In this document: in pieces, positions 46,532-59,044 of the stretch | Numbering within the stretch: position 1 is the stretch's first letter | Layout: every line of letters begins with the position of its first letter | NCBI GenBank assembly: GCA_037349315.1 | Contig: JBAIAC010000033.1 | Location: 16,014,001-16,078,000 of the forward strand | DNA from: Chelydra serpentina | Taxonomy: Eukaryota > Chordata > Testudines > Chelydridae | DNA length: 64,000 bases | Reading direction: 5' to 3' | Made by a program: the position numbers and the translations under genes | Notes under the pieces: model-generated | What the model was told of the DNA's origin: nothing | Seen by the model: the letters and a program-made list of their open reading frames with translations, nothing else | Databases searched by the model: none

Positions 46532-47696
46532 TGTGATGGGATACCCCCGGGGTGCAGCCTGGGACTGTGGGACCGCTGTGTCCCGTTAACTCTCTCCAGC
46601 CTAGGCTGTCTCTCACAACGCCTTGCTAGTGACCAGCAGCAAACCCCTCCAGGCGCTGTGATCACTCAGCGCAACGGCATGTGGAGCCCCACACACCCAG
46701 CTAGATTGCATGAATGCTCCCAGAGCCACTCACGAATCACACAGGGAAAGGCACCAGCCAAATTTCCCCAGCTCCCAGCACTGTACCTCAGGATTATACT
46801 GTCTTGCACTGCTCAAGATGGGCAATGCAAATTTATTAATTGGTTCACCACTTCAACGATGGAAAGTGGACATACACTAGCCTTTGTCAAACCTGAGCAG
46901 ATTTGCCCCACACTTTATACAAATTCACTGGTAAAGATAACCAATTAAACAAATGTACTGACTATAAAAGGTAGATTTTAAGCGATAGGCAAAAAGTCAG
47001 AGTTAGTTACCAAAAGAAATAAAATATAAGCCCGCAGTCTAAACACTCAACCCTATTAGACTGGGAAGCAACTAGATTAAGCAGTTTTTCTCAGCCCCCT
47101 GGATATTGCAGTCCTTAAGGTTTGTTCCTTAATCCTGGGCCAGTTTCCTCTGTTGGAGTCTTGTCTTCTTCTTAGTGTCTTGGTTGCTTGCAGCGTAGGT
47201 GGGAGCAGGAGAAAGGCCCAGTATGTGTCCACCTTGCCTTCTTTTGACTCACTGTTTTGGCTTGTGCTTGGGGAGCACAAGTCCAGGCATGTCTGGGGGC
47301 ATTGCTGAGTCTCTCCAAGCAAGGTTAAGCAATTCCCCTGGTGTGGCCTCATGCAGATGAGTCATTGCATCATGTCTCCCTTGCTAGACAATGGTTGTTG
47401 ATGGGTTGATCGATACCCCACCCCGGTGTTGGCTACTTTCCTTGCTGTTGCCTCTGGGTAGCTACTGTCTGGCTGATTCCCCAATTTACAGCATGTGTTG
47501 GTGACCACCATACAACACAATTCTCATAACTTCATATGCATTAATGATATACATATATGAGTAGAGAAATGACTTTCAGCAGGTCATAATCTTTCCCCTG
47601 ATACTTTACAAGGCATGCTTTATATGTAAGATCACGATTATATAAAAAAGGACTATAGGGGTTCCAGGATGCTCCCCCAAGGTATAGAATGTCACA
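46532..47696. mobile_element. Solo LTR (1165 bp)
   Basis: Begins TGTGATGGGATACC and ends GAATGTCACA, so it has TGTGA/TCACA inverted termini. A perfect 5-bp target duplication, AGGGG, flanks it (46527-46531 and 47697-47701). Internal signals include ACTATAAAAGG (about 46962) on the plus strand and CATATAAAGCATGCC on the minus strand, so orientation is uncertain. There is no primer site or coding sequence beside it, so it is a solo LTR of a retrovirus-like or gypsy-like element. Confidence 0.85.
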
Positions 47697-47839
47697 AGGG
47701 GATTGCCCAATGGCGACATGTAAGGTTTGTGCAGCATGCTGTACTCTGGGTATCTGCCTGGCTTCTACAGGAGGGACTATGTTTTAGTGTTGTTGTTATT
47801 GCTTGTTGTGCGTGTATATATAATTAAAAGTGTGCTAGA

Positions 47840-48110
47840 TGCTCTCTATATAAGTAAAACAGACAAGAGTCCCTGCCCAGGAGAATTTACAATCTAAGGC
47901 CAAAATTTTCTAAAGTGATATGTAATTCTGTGTGCCTCAGTTTTGGAGTGCTCAAATTGAGACACCATAGGCATGATTTTCAGAAATGACAAACACCCAT
48001 AATTCCACCAGAAATGAAAGGGAGTTATGGGCACTCTGCACTTCTGAACAACAGGCCCAAAATATTGCAAGCTGGGCCCTCAAAAATTGAGGCACCCAAA
48101 ATCAGAAACT
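47840..48110. repeat. Two old dispersed-repeat fragments
   Basis: 47840-47897 ('CAAGAGTCCCTGCCC...TTTACAATCTAA') is a reverse-sense piece of the 965-1083 tail family. 47899-48110 holds 'AAAATTTTCTAAAGTG', 'GGGCCCTCAAAAATTGAGGCACCC' and related words of the old hairpin repeat also seen at 41300-41400. Confidence 0.45.
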
Positions 48111-50870
48111 GTTTTTGGAAAATGTGGCGCTTTTTTTTTTTTTTGCCTCTGAGTGGTGGTATATTGTAACTATTTCCAGCTTGTAAATCAATTTGGAAGA
48201 AAGCAGGAGAAAAGGAACTTAAATACCAGTAAAATATAATTGTCACTGGTTTCTTGCATGTGTCTGATCATGTGCTAAAAATACAGGACCGAACGTATTC
48301 CTGTCATAAATCGGCACATTGTGTCACACCTAAATCTGCTCCCATTGAAGTCAATGAGATTTTTGCAATTGACTTTAGTGAGAGACGAATTAGGACCTTA
48401 GTGGGATTTCCCTGCCCTAGGAATTTCATAAATGCCTCTGATTTTGAGGGAATGAATTACTTGTGTGTCAATCTCTGTCCTAATCTATCCATCAAATGTT
48501 AATTTATTAACTCATTTAAACTACTTATACTGGTAGAGCATTTAAATACACAAGGATGTGTGTGTGCTGTATATAATGTGTGAATGTGCATAATATATAT
48601 GTGTGTGTGTATGTATATTTATATGCATGTCTATATAAAATTCATATGTATGTGTCTACACTCTCTAGAGAAAAACCCTTATTTTGCAACTGTTCTGTAA
48701 TCTCAATAAACACAATGTATGCTACTTAAATAATTAAGATATCTCCAAAGATACAACAAGTAGGGCTAGATCCTTGCTCTGGACAAGGCACCCAAACTGT
48801 GTATTTTAAGCCACCTTTCCATTCACCTGATCCTAGATCTGACCAGAGCCCGCACTGTCCCCCAGCATACCTCAGAGTAGCCTAAGGGCACTAAATTTAC
48901 ATCACCAAAGCACAGGATGCTCTGCCAGCCCCTCCTTTTGTCCTCTTCTGCCTTGGCCAATCTGCTCCCCCCACTTTGCCCTGGAAAGCCCCCTACCACT
49001 GATGGGGTGGCATAGAGCTAGCTACACCAGTTACCCCAGCAAAATACCAGCTTTACACTATGCAGGGATTCCCCTATGTCAGGGGAATCCCTATATGTTC
49101 TGCCAGGCAGCTCCATGTCCCTTTTGTGCCACCAGAACAACATATTGGATTTTTTTGTATCGATAGGAACTAGTTCTCCAAGTGCTTTGAATAACTGCAC
49201 ACAATAAAGCCGAGAGCTCTTCTGAAAACTGATGGTTGTTTCTTCACTTACAATGTCTAAAAATAGGAAGTTAAACCTTTTAAAAAGACTTATGATATAC
49301 CCTTAAAATGGGGAGAATGCACTGAGAATGGCCTCGGAGTGTGCCTAGGACTGCAGGTTCTGCTTTGGGGGCATTGGCGTATTGTTGGAAAGGTCTTTGT
49401 CCTCCGCAGACTTTCCTTGCTGTTAAAGCACATTGAGTTAAAAAAGAGAGAATGAAAGATCCTGATGAGATATTGCAGATGTTTTCCATTAAAGAGTGAG
49501 GCGCCAGAGACTGTGTGAACTTTCAGTCAGAGAAATGCAAAGTGCGGAGCTATGTCAGATACTGACGTTTTCATTCCCTAAGTTGGAGCCACTTCTGTTC
49601 CATTCAAACACCTAAAGCACCAGGAGTGTTTAGTGGTGAAAACTGATGACTGTGAGCTTTAACCTCTCCTGTGAAAGTCAAATATCAAATTTTATATTTG
49701 TTGACTGGTACATCTGCTACCTATCAACACTATGGTTTGCCCCAGCTAAAATAGGAGATCTCCTGGCTTGGTGTTCCTTGCTGCTTACCTGCCTCCCTCC
49801 CCGCACACATATACACACACCCTGCAGTAAGGGGGAGTGAAAGTCTCTCTTCTACCTTCTGTGAGGGAATGGAGCAATGGGGGCCATAGACAGATAGAGC
49901 CTTCCAGTGTTGGAAGGAGAGAGTGAAGTTTCTGGGCCAGTCATAGTTCCCTTTCATACCCCCTCCTCCAGGAGAATTTTATGAGTCCCTCTGGGGACAG
50001 GGAAGGGATAAGCCCTTTATTCCTTTTACTTGCAATGCCTTAAACAGCTTCTTCCCCCTATTTAGGGATCTTTGAAGGATGGCCAGCTGGACTATTCCCC
50101 CAGTGCTGCATGGGACGATCCCATGGCACCCAAATCCCACTTCCCTGGCACCCAAATCCATGGGGTACACTGCCTTTTCACCCAACTGGTGTAGCAACAG
50201 GCCTGGAAACAGTCTTGCTCTAACGGCTGCTGCTCTAACTTTAACTGTGGGGCTGAGGGCTGCCACAGAGAGTACAGGGCTATTGGGTGGGGTTTCCACC
50301 CACGGGCAGGGATGCTCCTTCCACTCTCCCGGCACATACCTACATAAAGGCCGAGCACACACTGACCCTTTGACTGCAAACCTTTTGAGCCTTACTTTGT
50401 AAAGTGCCTTGTAAGTCTGAGGCTCTATGGTGTTAAAAATGAAAATGAATAATTTCATAGAGTGGTAAGTGAAGAGCCATCGATACATAATTGGGTGTGT
50501 ATTGTTGCTGTTATTACCAAGCATGTGATATACTTTAAAAGGGGTGTGAATGGGCCACCCTGCTCACAATTCAGTGCTCCCTGGCTGAGAGTCCCAAACT
50601 CCTTCTCCTGTCTGGGCATTTCCTTTATGCCTGACTTAAGAGTAACAAAGCATAGGGTAGAGGGATGTATGTATGTAGGCCGTTGTTGTTTTTACCCTTT
50701 GGTCTACATGTCATGTACTGTTAGATGAATAAATAATGCTTTGTTTTGAAAAAATAAACTGTTTTTGAGTCACTTTAATCAGCTGCTGTCACAAGGCCTT
50801 GGAGGAGAAAGGCTTACATGTGCCAAACTCTGTTGGGCCTGTTGTGTTAACACAGTCGGGGGACTGCCAC
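48111..50870. other. Non-coding sequence
   Basis: Contains a poly-T run (48132-48144), an old 'CCATTGAAGTCAATGAGA' hairpin fragment (about 48310-48400) and TG/TA-rich simple sequence (about 48550-48650). A 181-codon minus-strand open frame (49979-50524) and its 107-codon plus-strand overlap have no recognised domain. Confidence 0.4.
48550..48650. repeat. TG/TA-rich simple sequence
   Basis: Interrupted TGTGTG and TATATA tracts. Confidence 0.75.
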
Positions 50871-50873
50871 TTA

Positions 50874-51169
50874 GAGCTGGTCTACACTAACCCCCCAATT
50901 CGAACTAAGATACGTAACTTCAGCTATGTGAATAACGTAGCTGAAGTCGAACTATCTTAGTTCGAATGAAAAGGTACTTACCCGAGGTCCACACGCGGCG
51001 CGCAGGCTCCCCCGTCGACTCCGCCTACTCCATTCGTGGAGCAGGATTACAAGCGTCGACAGGGGAGCACTTCCTGGTTCGATTTATCGCGTCTAGAGAA
51101 GAGGCGATAAATCGAACCCAGAAGATCGATTGGACTCCTCCAACGGGACGCGTGAGTATAGACGTACCC
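50874..51169. mobile_element. Harbinger-like MITE (296 bp) with TTA duplication
   Basis: TTA flanks both sides (50871-50873 and 51170-51172). Left end GAGCTGGTCTACACT and right end AGTATAGACGTACCC are inverted repeats. The interior is almost wholly made of hairpins: TTCGAACTAAGAT...ATCTTAGTTCGAA, and GGTTCGATTTATCGC with GCGATAAATCGAACC. No coding capacity. Confidence 0.85.
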
Positions 51170-51345
51170 TTAGAGAACCTGTGCAAGAGTGGTTGGGCTG
51201 TGGGCCAGCGTTTCACCCTTGAGAGAGGTGCAGGAAGCCAGACCTGTCACCTGAGGGGTGCACTTAAGAGGGGACGACGGGTCTAAAGTGCTGCTCTCCC
51301 TGTAACTGTGACGGGTACCCTGATCTTCCGCCACCTTCATCTACT

Positions 51346-51455
51346 TCAGTCATAAGCTTCTGAGCAGGGATTGTGTCTCTGTTTGCTTTTGGAAAGCACC
51401 TAGTGCACTTTGAGTGTTACTGAAATCTAAACACTACCACTAATAAAATAATTTT
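51346..51455 (+). repeat. Ancient SINE/LINE tail fragment (+)
   Basis: 'CTTCTGAGCAGGGATTGTGTCTCTG' and 'GGAAAGCACCTAGTGCACTTTG' with an AT-rich end. Diverged relative of the 965-1083 family. Confidence 0.45.
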
Positions 51456-52639
51456 GCACCTCTCCGCCAGCTCTTAGCCAGTTTCAAGAGGGACTTGAAT
51501 ATTCATGGTAATTTTTTTTGTCTCTGGATAGTTTATCTGGCTATGATTGATTGTATTCAAAGAAAAATGATAAAAAGATGCAGGAAAAATATCAAAACAT
51601 CTATTCTGCCCTCTCTGTTGTCTGGAAAAACAGGCAGACAAAGCATAGATTTAAGTTCAGATTGTTCCCTGTCTCTGAGCTTAAGTGCACACTTGCAATC
51701 CCTTTACTAAGGGAGCGCAGAGACTGACTCCCCTCTACCTCTCAGAGGTGCAAACTATCCCCAAAGGAGGAAGAGCGGGACAGAAGAAGGCAGAGCCATG
51801 GGTCCCACTACTGCATGCTGGCCAGCTGTGTAGGCTACACCTACAAAAGAAATAGTGCAGTGTATGCACACTTCATGCTGGTTATCTCTTGAGCCTCTAT
51901 CCCACCCATAGCTCCCAGCCAGAATACAAAATCTGGCCATTAGTCAATATGCATTACTCCTACAGTACCTCATACTGTGACACCTTCTCCCAGGTACCTG
52001 AACAGCCCAGCCACATCACACCTTTCAATTACAAATGCCTGACTAACCAGCTAACTAGGCTAGGTACACTTCACTCACTTGATTGGGATGTAAATCATGG
52101 ACGGCGGCATCTAACCCTTTTAGGGTTAGTCAAACTTTAACTTACTGAGTTTCACTGAAAGACCGAAGTATTCCTAGAATAACGTGCCTGGATTTTTGTC
52201 CAACCAACTAGGTTGAAAAGTTCAAATAACATTTAGCCATATTGCTGGGCATCTGACTCTACTCCTGTAGCTTTTGATGCCTTTACATTCCATCGATGGG
52301 TGCCTGACTTTAGAAAAGTCTGGAACATTCTTCCCAGGTGCTGAAGGTGGCTTAAGCACACTGCTCATTGAAATTTGCTAATAAAGGTAATGTACTGACT
52401 ATCTTTTGCTTGGTGTTAATAGGTCGAGAAGCACACTGTAATAACTTGTGCATTACTGGTTTACTAGCAATGAGGGGATTATCAGGGTTTTGTGGGTGCC
52501 AAAAGAGTATGTCATTGAACAGTGTGTTAGTACACACAGTTTAAGTCAGAGTAAAGGAGAGCTTTTCTGAGGTAGAAACTCAGAGTTTGCTGCTTTCTAG
52601 AGTTTTACAAAATTAGACATAAGTAGAGATGGGCTTGAG
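51456..52639. other. Anonymous non-coding sequence
   Basis: No recognised repeat or coding signature. Confidence 0.4.
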
Positions 52640-52830
52640 CTGTAACATTCGATTCAGCTCTGGATCAGAGACTTGCTCACAGTTTGAGGGTGTTTGGAAC
52701 TGTGGTTTTGGATCAGCCCAATGTAGGCAGAGGCAAAACTATGAAGTTAGGCCAGATGCGGATCTTGGTCCAAACTTTCCCATTGTTTGGGGGATATTCA
52801 GATTGGTGAGTTTGGTTTGGGCACCTTTCT
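52640..52830. repeat. Old dispersed repeat, inverted relative at 58640-58800
   Basis: Words such as 'GGATCTTGGTCCAAACTTTCCC' and 'GAGTTTGGTTTGGGC' match, in opposed sense, 'GGCCCAAACCAAAGTTCTGGATCC' at 58648-58675. Confidence 0.4.
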
Positions 52831-55829
52831 AGTCATAATGTTACTTATATGAGAGTCTTTGTGACACACAGGAGTGCTGCTGAGAAACTTGACATTATTT
52901 TCTGGCCTTAGGCCAGGGTTAGGGTCACAAAGATCAATACCCATCTCACATGATAGGTCAGTATGCGCTGACTCTAGTGGCTACTGTTACAATAATGCTG
53001 GTTTAAATTTATATAATCCTTTCATCTAAAAGGAACTCAACATACTTTGGAAACTGGTCTATACCTTATGAGCCAAACTCAGCATTGGTGTCATTCCAGT
53101 AAAGTCAGTGGGATTGTCTTGCTTCCTTTAGGGCTGAATTTGGCCCTATATGAAAGAATTGCTTCATTCAGTGCTGAAATAAGCAAATAATATGTGAATG
53201 ATGAATACAGGATGTTCATATAGTAGGTGTGAACTGAGATCTCAATACTTAGTTCCCCACCCCGCCTTATTGCACCATATAAAAACTTCTGCACGTCTCC
53301 ACTATGTAGCTATATAGGTTTCTGTGGATCGGAATACAATAAAAACTGGTCCAAGGTTTTCTTGAAGTTGTTCCGCTTAATTTTTATACTCCACTAACAT
53401 TAACATCTAAAGAACAGATGCTAAAATAGTTCAGTGGTCTGGTAGTTACAGAGGAGATCTATAGGGAATTTGTAATTCTTTTATTTAGGCTTGTACTTTT
53501 ACACACCCCTACCTTGTGATTCCATTGTGCTCAAACCTACATTAACTGTTTCAAATAGCTCAGTGTAGTTTCCTTCTTCAGCTATCAGGGAAGTGCATAT
53601 CTAATAATTAATCTAGTTTAAGTCCTAGTATTTATTTCCTGCCCCAAAAGAGGCATCAGGATTTAAGAGAGCTGAGTTGCCAGCAGAATAGGATTAAGAC
53701 AGGAGGACCTTGTTCCACTATGAGTTTTTAGCAGAAAATCTCCTTATGGCCTGTAACCGAGTAGAGCTCAATATATATTGTAGTGAAAAAACATACCATC
53801 CAAAGCAACATTGGAATCTCCATTTATAGTATTTTGATTGTCTTCTTTAAGACATCACAAGGGATTAAAGGGACCATAACAGATAAATGCAGTCTTTAAA
53901 GCCACTCATGCATTCTTAATGGATAGCCTGTTAATTTGAGGTCTAGGTCATGAATTTGAATGCTATCCACTAAACATCTCTTTGGCAAGGAAAGCCAGTT
54001 TTCCCTCAGGGTAAATTGTAATTCATTAATTGTAATTAAATTAAACATATGTGACAAACTAGAAATCCCAATATGCATTCTGTGAGGGGCATCTAACCAG
54101 TCCGAATCTGAACTCTGACACTTCTTTTTTGTGCAAGTGGATTTGAAAAGAAAAATGTGACTCCATTACTTGTAAGAATGGCTGTGTTGGATAAAGAGGA
54201 TAAATCATAGATATTGTGCCCTATTAAATCTTTCTCCATAGTTGTTTTTCATTGAAGTCCTATTGATAAGTAAAACCTAAATTTAAAATGGTTTATCTAT
54301 CACTTTGGAATCTGAGCAAATAATAATTAAAATAATGTTCTAGATCTGTTTTGTCATCAACCCTGCGAAGACTCAGCAAAGTCTCAATCTGTATCTGTTT
54401 ATAATAGAGATTAAACTATTTTAACGGTAGTGGCCTTTGTGCTTGTAGCCCTGGTATACTCCATCCTGCAGTCCTATGTTAAATCAGTTTGATTGTCAAA
54501 GCTGAGTCCCAAGTGGGCAATGGTCCACATCACAAAACCATCACATAATTGCCACAATTTGGCATGTTTGGCAGCTCCTATTTAGAAAAGGACCAGGACT
54601 GAGCAGTACACTGAAGTGTTACATCATCACAGCTTCTAGAGACAGAGAAACAGGATTTGTCCTGAGAAAGAAGAAACTTCTACTGTTTGTATTTTTTTAA
54701 CAATGAGGAAAGAGAACACACTTTTTTGCTTAGGAGGCTTGCAGGCATCTACCTGCCATTCTTCTGCACAATGAAATTACCTTGAAAGTAGGTGTTTGCT
54801 TTAGTTTCAGGATGCTGACGGAAAAAATTCAGAGTTTTTAGCTTTTCAGATCTTAAAAATTACAATCTCCTAATGGACAGTAGGAGCCAGATCTCTGTAG
54901 AACCATTTCTACAAGACAGACTGAAAGTACAGTTATGTGCCAAACATATTTGTGGCTAACTTGAAGACTGAGATGTTTGAAGATTTATATATACTGGTAA
55001 ACCTCCTTTGTATTATTATTTGTTCAGTTGAGATATATGTTTACAAAACTTCAGGTACGTGTTCTGTGCAGGCTCATAGCTTCAACCCTTCTGGGACCAC
55101 ATGTCTATTTAAAACACACTTCTATGTGCTCTTAAACACAGCTGCTTGTAGCAAGAAAACATTGTGACTAACTCAGTGACAAATATTCAAGAGTGGGAGC
55201 CCCATATAAAGTACAGTGTTCAGCTATGTGAACCTTTTCAGAACACATTCAGATACAGTTAACTAGTTTCCTGGGGAAAATTGGAGGAAGATACATCTCA
55301 CCCGTTCCATGTTCAAGAGGGGCCTATTAATGCGCATTGTAAATATTTTATATTTTGCCTGTGTTGCAGGTTGGTGAGCTCAGTGTGAAAACTGGTCTAC
55401 AAATGGCTGTTTTAATTAATGCTTCTTTCAGAGCTCTGAATCTTCAACCCAACCACCTGAGGTCCTTTGCAGCAATACACTAGTAGTATTAGGGAGAGCA
55501 GTGACTCAGAAGCTACGAACAAGACATATAATTTCCAGAGCTACTGATTCAGATGGACAGATGAACTTGCTGACTGCCAACAACACAAGTTAAAAATTGA
55601 AGTTATTGATAAATGTATAACAGCTCTTTATGAGAAGGGAGAGACAAAGTCACTCGAGGCTTTGAATCTCATGAATTATGGACCCTGTTCTCTCACTATA
55701 ATTCCATATACTATGAAATGCATGATAGTGTGCAGTTTGATATGAGAGCATGAGAAATATAAATTGACAAATGGTGGAGGGGGGAAGAGGGTAGATTCTC
55801 TTCTCTTCCCTCAACCAAAGGGAGGAAAG
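52831..55829. other. Non-coding sequence
   Basis: Mostly anonymous. About 53068-53150 holds an old hairpin repeat fragment ('GCCAAACTCAGCATTGGTG...GCTGAATTTGGCC'). Confidence 0.4.
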
Positions 55830-56080
55830 GGTTAGAAAGGTGGTCTTGTGGGCAGACCACTAGACTAGGACTTAACTCCATGTCTCCTAAATCCTACCTT
55901 CAACCCAGAATATATGGGTGATCTTTAGGCAAGTCATTTAATCTATCCTGGACCTCAGTTTCCATCTGTAAAATGGGGTTATACTTTCCTGCTCACCAGG
56001 TTGAATTGACCTTAGAATCTATTAATGACTGTGAGGTAGGCATATACTACAGTACCAAGGGTTATATACGTTGATAGATA
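55830..56080 (+). repeat. MIR/CORE-type SINE (+)
   Basis: A tRNA-like head ('GGTCTTGTGGGCAGACCACTAGACTAGGACTT') is followed by 'ATCTTTAGGCAAGTCATTTAATCT', 'CCTCAGTTTCCATCTGTAAAATGGGG' and a 3' end with 'GTGAGGTAGGC'. This landmark order is that of MIR-type SINEs. Confidence 0.75.
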
Positions 56081-56289
56081 ACCCACCCCATAAAAATGAT
56101 TATATTTAGGTTTGTCTTTCCTCCTTTTTTTTGTTGTTGCCACTAATTATGCTTCTGTGACAGTGTTTAGAGTTAACCCAATATTCTTCCTATTTAGAAC
56201 TTCTGTTTTCTTTTTCTTTTTTCCACTGAGCCTTTTATCTCAAAGTACTTCCTGAGCATTACCTAACTAAACTTAATAACAGCCCCTTT

Positions 56290-56490
56290 TATTGAAGGGT
56301 AAGCTGAGGCTCATTACTTGCCCAGTATCAGTGGTGATGAGTAAATTGGCTCAATGGTGATGAGTATATTGATGGGTAAACTGAGGCTCACTACTTCCCC
56401 GGGATCAATGGCAAGCCTATGACAGTGCTACAAATGGATTTAGTTCTGAATCCCAGTACTCTGCTCTAATCACCAGACTACACTGCTTAA
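56290..56490 (-). repeat. MIR-type SINE (-) with internal duplication
   Basis: 'GGGTAAACTGAGGCTCA', 'CTTCCCCGGGATCA' and 'CTCTAATCACCAGACTACACTGC' are reverse-sense MIR landmarks. The 'GTAAGCTGAGGCTCATTACTTGCCC' block and its neighbour at 56366-56400 are two copies of the same block, a local duplication of about 70 bp. Confidence 0.65.
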
Positions 56491-58639
56491 TTTGATCTTT
56501 GATTTTGAAAAGTGTCTACTTTGTAGGGGAAGACAAAAGCAATCTTCTTCTCTTTAATTCCTTGTTCCTGGGGAGGAGGGGAAGGGCTGTAGACTTCTTT
56601 TTCGATCAGTGATCAGTATCCTTTTGGCTTAAGCCTGGCACCTGTCTTGCATGTCTGTATTTCAAAAATATTGTCTGATGAAGTGATCAGCAGGTTGAGC
56701 ACCTGTTTTGCCTTCCCAGGTGCTATGGGCTCATCCTCATAAAAGTTGTTGTTGATGCGTTAGCGAACACAGCTGCTTGCTTTTCTCTCTCTAATTTTTC
56801 CCCCTGCTGCGCTGGATAGTGAAGAATAATTGCATTCTCTCTGAGCTCTGACGTTCCCATACCCAACCACCTGCTCTCCCGCCACCCAAAGCACAAAGAG
56901 AATGCCTCCGCTTTTACACTTTATGTACTTAATTTGCTGATTCAAAATTCACCATTTGGCAGTAGTGACTGGGAGTCTGGTAAGTGCTGGTGCATTTACA
57001 GTATGAAGTGGATGCTGGGCACCTTCCGCAAATAAGATCAGAGCAGATGTAGAAATTCTTCATTATTGCTTAGCAACTGCTTGGTCCCTGTGCTACTTTG
57101 CTGCTGCTGGCATCATCTGATGGACTGTACGTTCTTCAACAAGCTCAAGCAGAGGAAAGTATAGCAGGAGCTAGTAGTAAAAAGAAAATTGGTCACAGTG
57201 AGAGAAATCATTGATACACACAATACATCTTACTTACTCAAACGCTACTTTTGGCTTTTTGAGGGTGTCAGCTTTTTCGCCATTGGGCTGTATGACTGTC
57301 ATTGTTAAAGGCTGTCGACCATTTGGGATTTCATGAATCATCCAGGTAACCTACATATAGGTAAAGATATAGCTCTATGTAGATACATAAGCAACAAAGT
57401 GGGAGCTCCTTGTTAGCTGTCACAATTCTCTAGTATAAGAAACCTCTCTACAAACCATCCTAGGGCATTATGAAAGAAGTTAGTAAATTAAAATGCAAAT
57501 AGGAAAAAACACAAAGTGCTATTAATGTCTGGATGGTGCTGGTATCTGTAACTATGCTCCCAGTTAATAAGTTCTGAGAAATTGTAACCAGAGAGGCATT
57601 AATACATGCCTTGCTATGTCCAGGAAGGATGGTCTTTTTTCTCCAGAGTTGTGTGTGTGTAAGTGGAGCCTTATTGTTCAGCTCCATTTGAATCTCTCTC
57701 GTGCCAAGGGACTGAGTCCTGCTCAGCCATTTCAGATGAGTCTCATATTCCTTGCTTCCTGTTTAGTTTATTATTGAGTGATCCCAAATAAGAGACAAGA
57801 GCCTACAGAAAGGGAAACGATTTCTGAATGTTCAAGGAGGATACTAGCAGCCATCTTCAGCAATTTTGATAATGGCTTTGCAAACAGCTGCTCATATTGT
57901 CCTATAATGATGACAAATGATGTCTTAAAAAGCGTTACTCTCTCAAGAAAGGTGGAACAGAAATTTTGTAGCTTGAAAGCAATGCATAAGAGAAAGTATT
58001 TTTCACAGAGATGATCATCCTTGCTAAGTGTTGATCAATTTAAACCATAGGCTCAACAGGAGGCACCTCATTAGTAGATTTGTAAGTCTCAAGTGCTTTA
58101 CAAAGGAAGAGGATTTCTTGTTTTGTAAGACAAATCTATAAAAGTTAGGTAAATGTTTACCGTCATTAAGTTGATTAACTACTCTGCCCGGTGAAATGAC
58201 ATATGTTAATCTGATGAATTTTTCTTTTCTGTTCCAGCACAGAATTTGCAAATTCAGTTTCTGTGGTGTCTAAGATGAGTTGGGTGAGCCAGAAAATGTG
58301 AAGGACTTACAGGGACCGATGTAGTTGCCTGTTTATTTTTTAGGGTGAGTGGCAGTGTCTTCAAAGGAGGCATTGCTACTAAGGCGAGATGTGACACAAC
58401 GGTTCAGCTAAAGGAGATGGTAGAAATATTTGGCAAGAAAAAACAGTTTAGATATGGTTTCTGGAAACGATGGGTTTTAAGGAGGGATCTGCAGAAAAGA
58501 GAGGCCAAGATCTGAGAAACTAATGAGGACACTGATCTTCAGAAATCGCTGAACTCTCGCATTCTGAAAATGACTTCTTTAAAGTGTCTCCAAAAATGGA
58601 AGTATTCAAAATCACTAGTCACTTCTGAAAATGGAGTCT
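56491..58639. other. Anonymous non-coding sequence
   Basis: No recognised repeat or coding signature. Open frames under 80 codons show no family. Confidence 0.4.
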
Positions 58640-58800
58640 TTCAGTGGAACTGGGCCCAAACCAAAGTTCTGGATCCAAGCGTCCCCTTTCAAACTCCTTA
58701 TCCAGATCTGGGATCCAAATTAGGCACAAACCTTATATTTAATATTGGTTCAGACCAAACCCCAGAATTCCCCCAAACTTGGAGAGATGGTGGATGTTCA
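58640..58800. repeat. Old dispersed repeat, inverted relative of 52640-52830
   Basis: Contains 'GGCCCAAACCAAAGTTCTGG' and later 'GGTTCAGACCAAACCCC'. See the 52640 entry. Confidence 0.4.
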
Positions 58801-58858
58801 AAATCAAAGACCGATGACATGGAGAAAGAGATAAAGCACTAAACAGCAACATATTTAT

Positions 58859-59041
58859 TGGTATGTCTACACAGAAATGAAACACCTGCTGCTGGCCCAT
58901 GTGATCTGGCTCAGGCTGTGTGGCTGTAAAATTGTGGTGTAGATGCTTGAGCTAGGACTGGAGCCTCAGCTCTGGGACCCCGCGAGCCTGAGTCAACTCA
59001 CATGGGCCAGCAGGGTGTTTAATCGCAGTGTAGACATACCC
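58859..59041. mobile_element. Palindromic MITE (183 bp) with TAT duplication
   Basis: Left end TGGTATGTCTACAC and right end GTGTAGACATACCC are inverted repeats. The halves fold together through AAACACCTGCTG/CAGCAGGGTGTTT, TGGCCCATGTG/CACATGGGCCA and GGCTCAGGC/GCCTGAG. TAT flanks both sides (58856-58858 and 59042-59044). No coding capacity; a Harbinger-like terminal class. Confidence 0.75.
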
Positions 59042-59044
59042 TAT

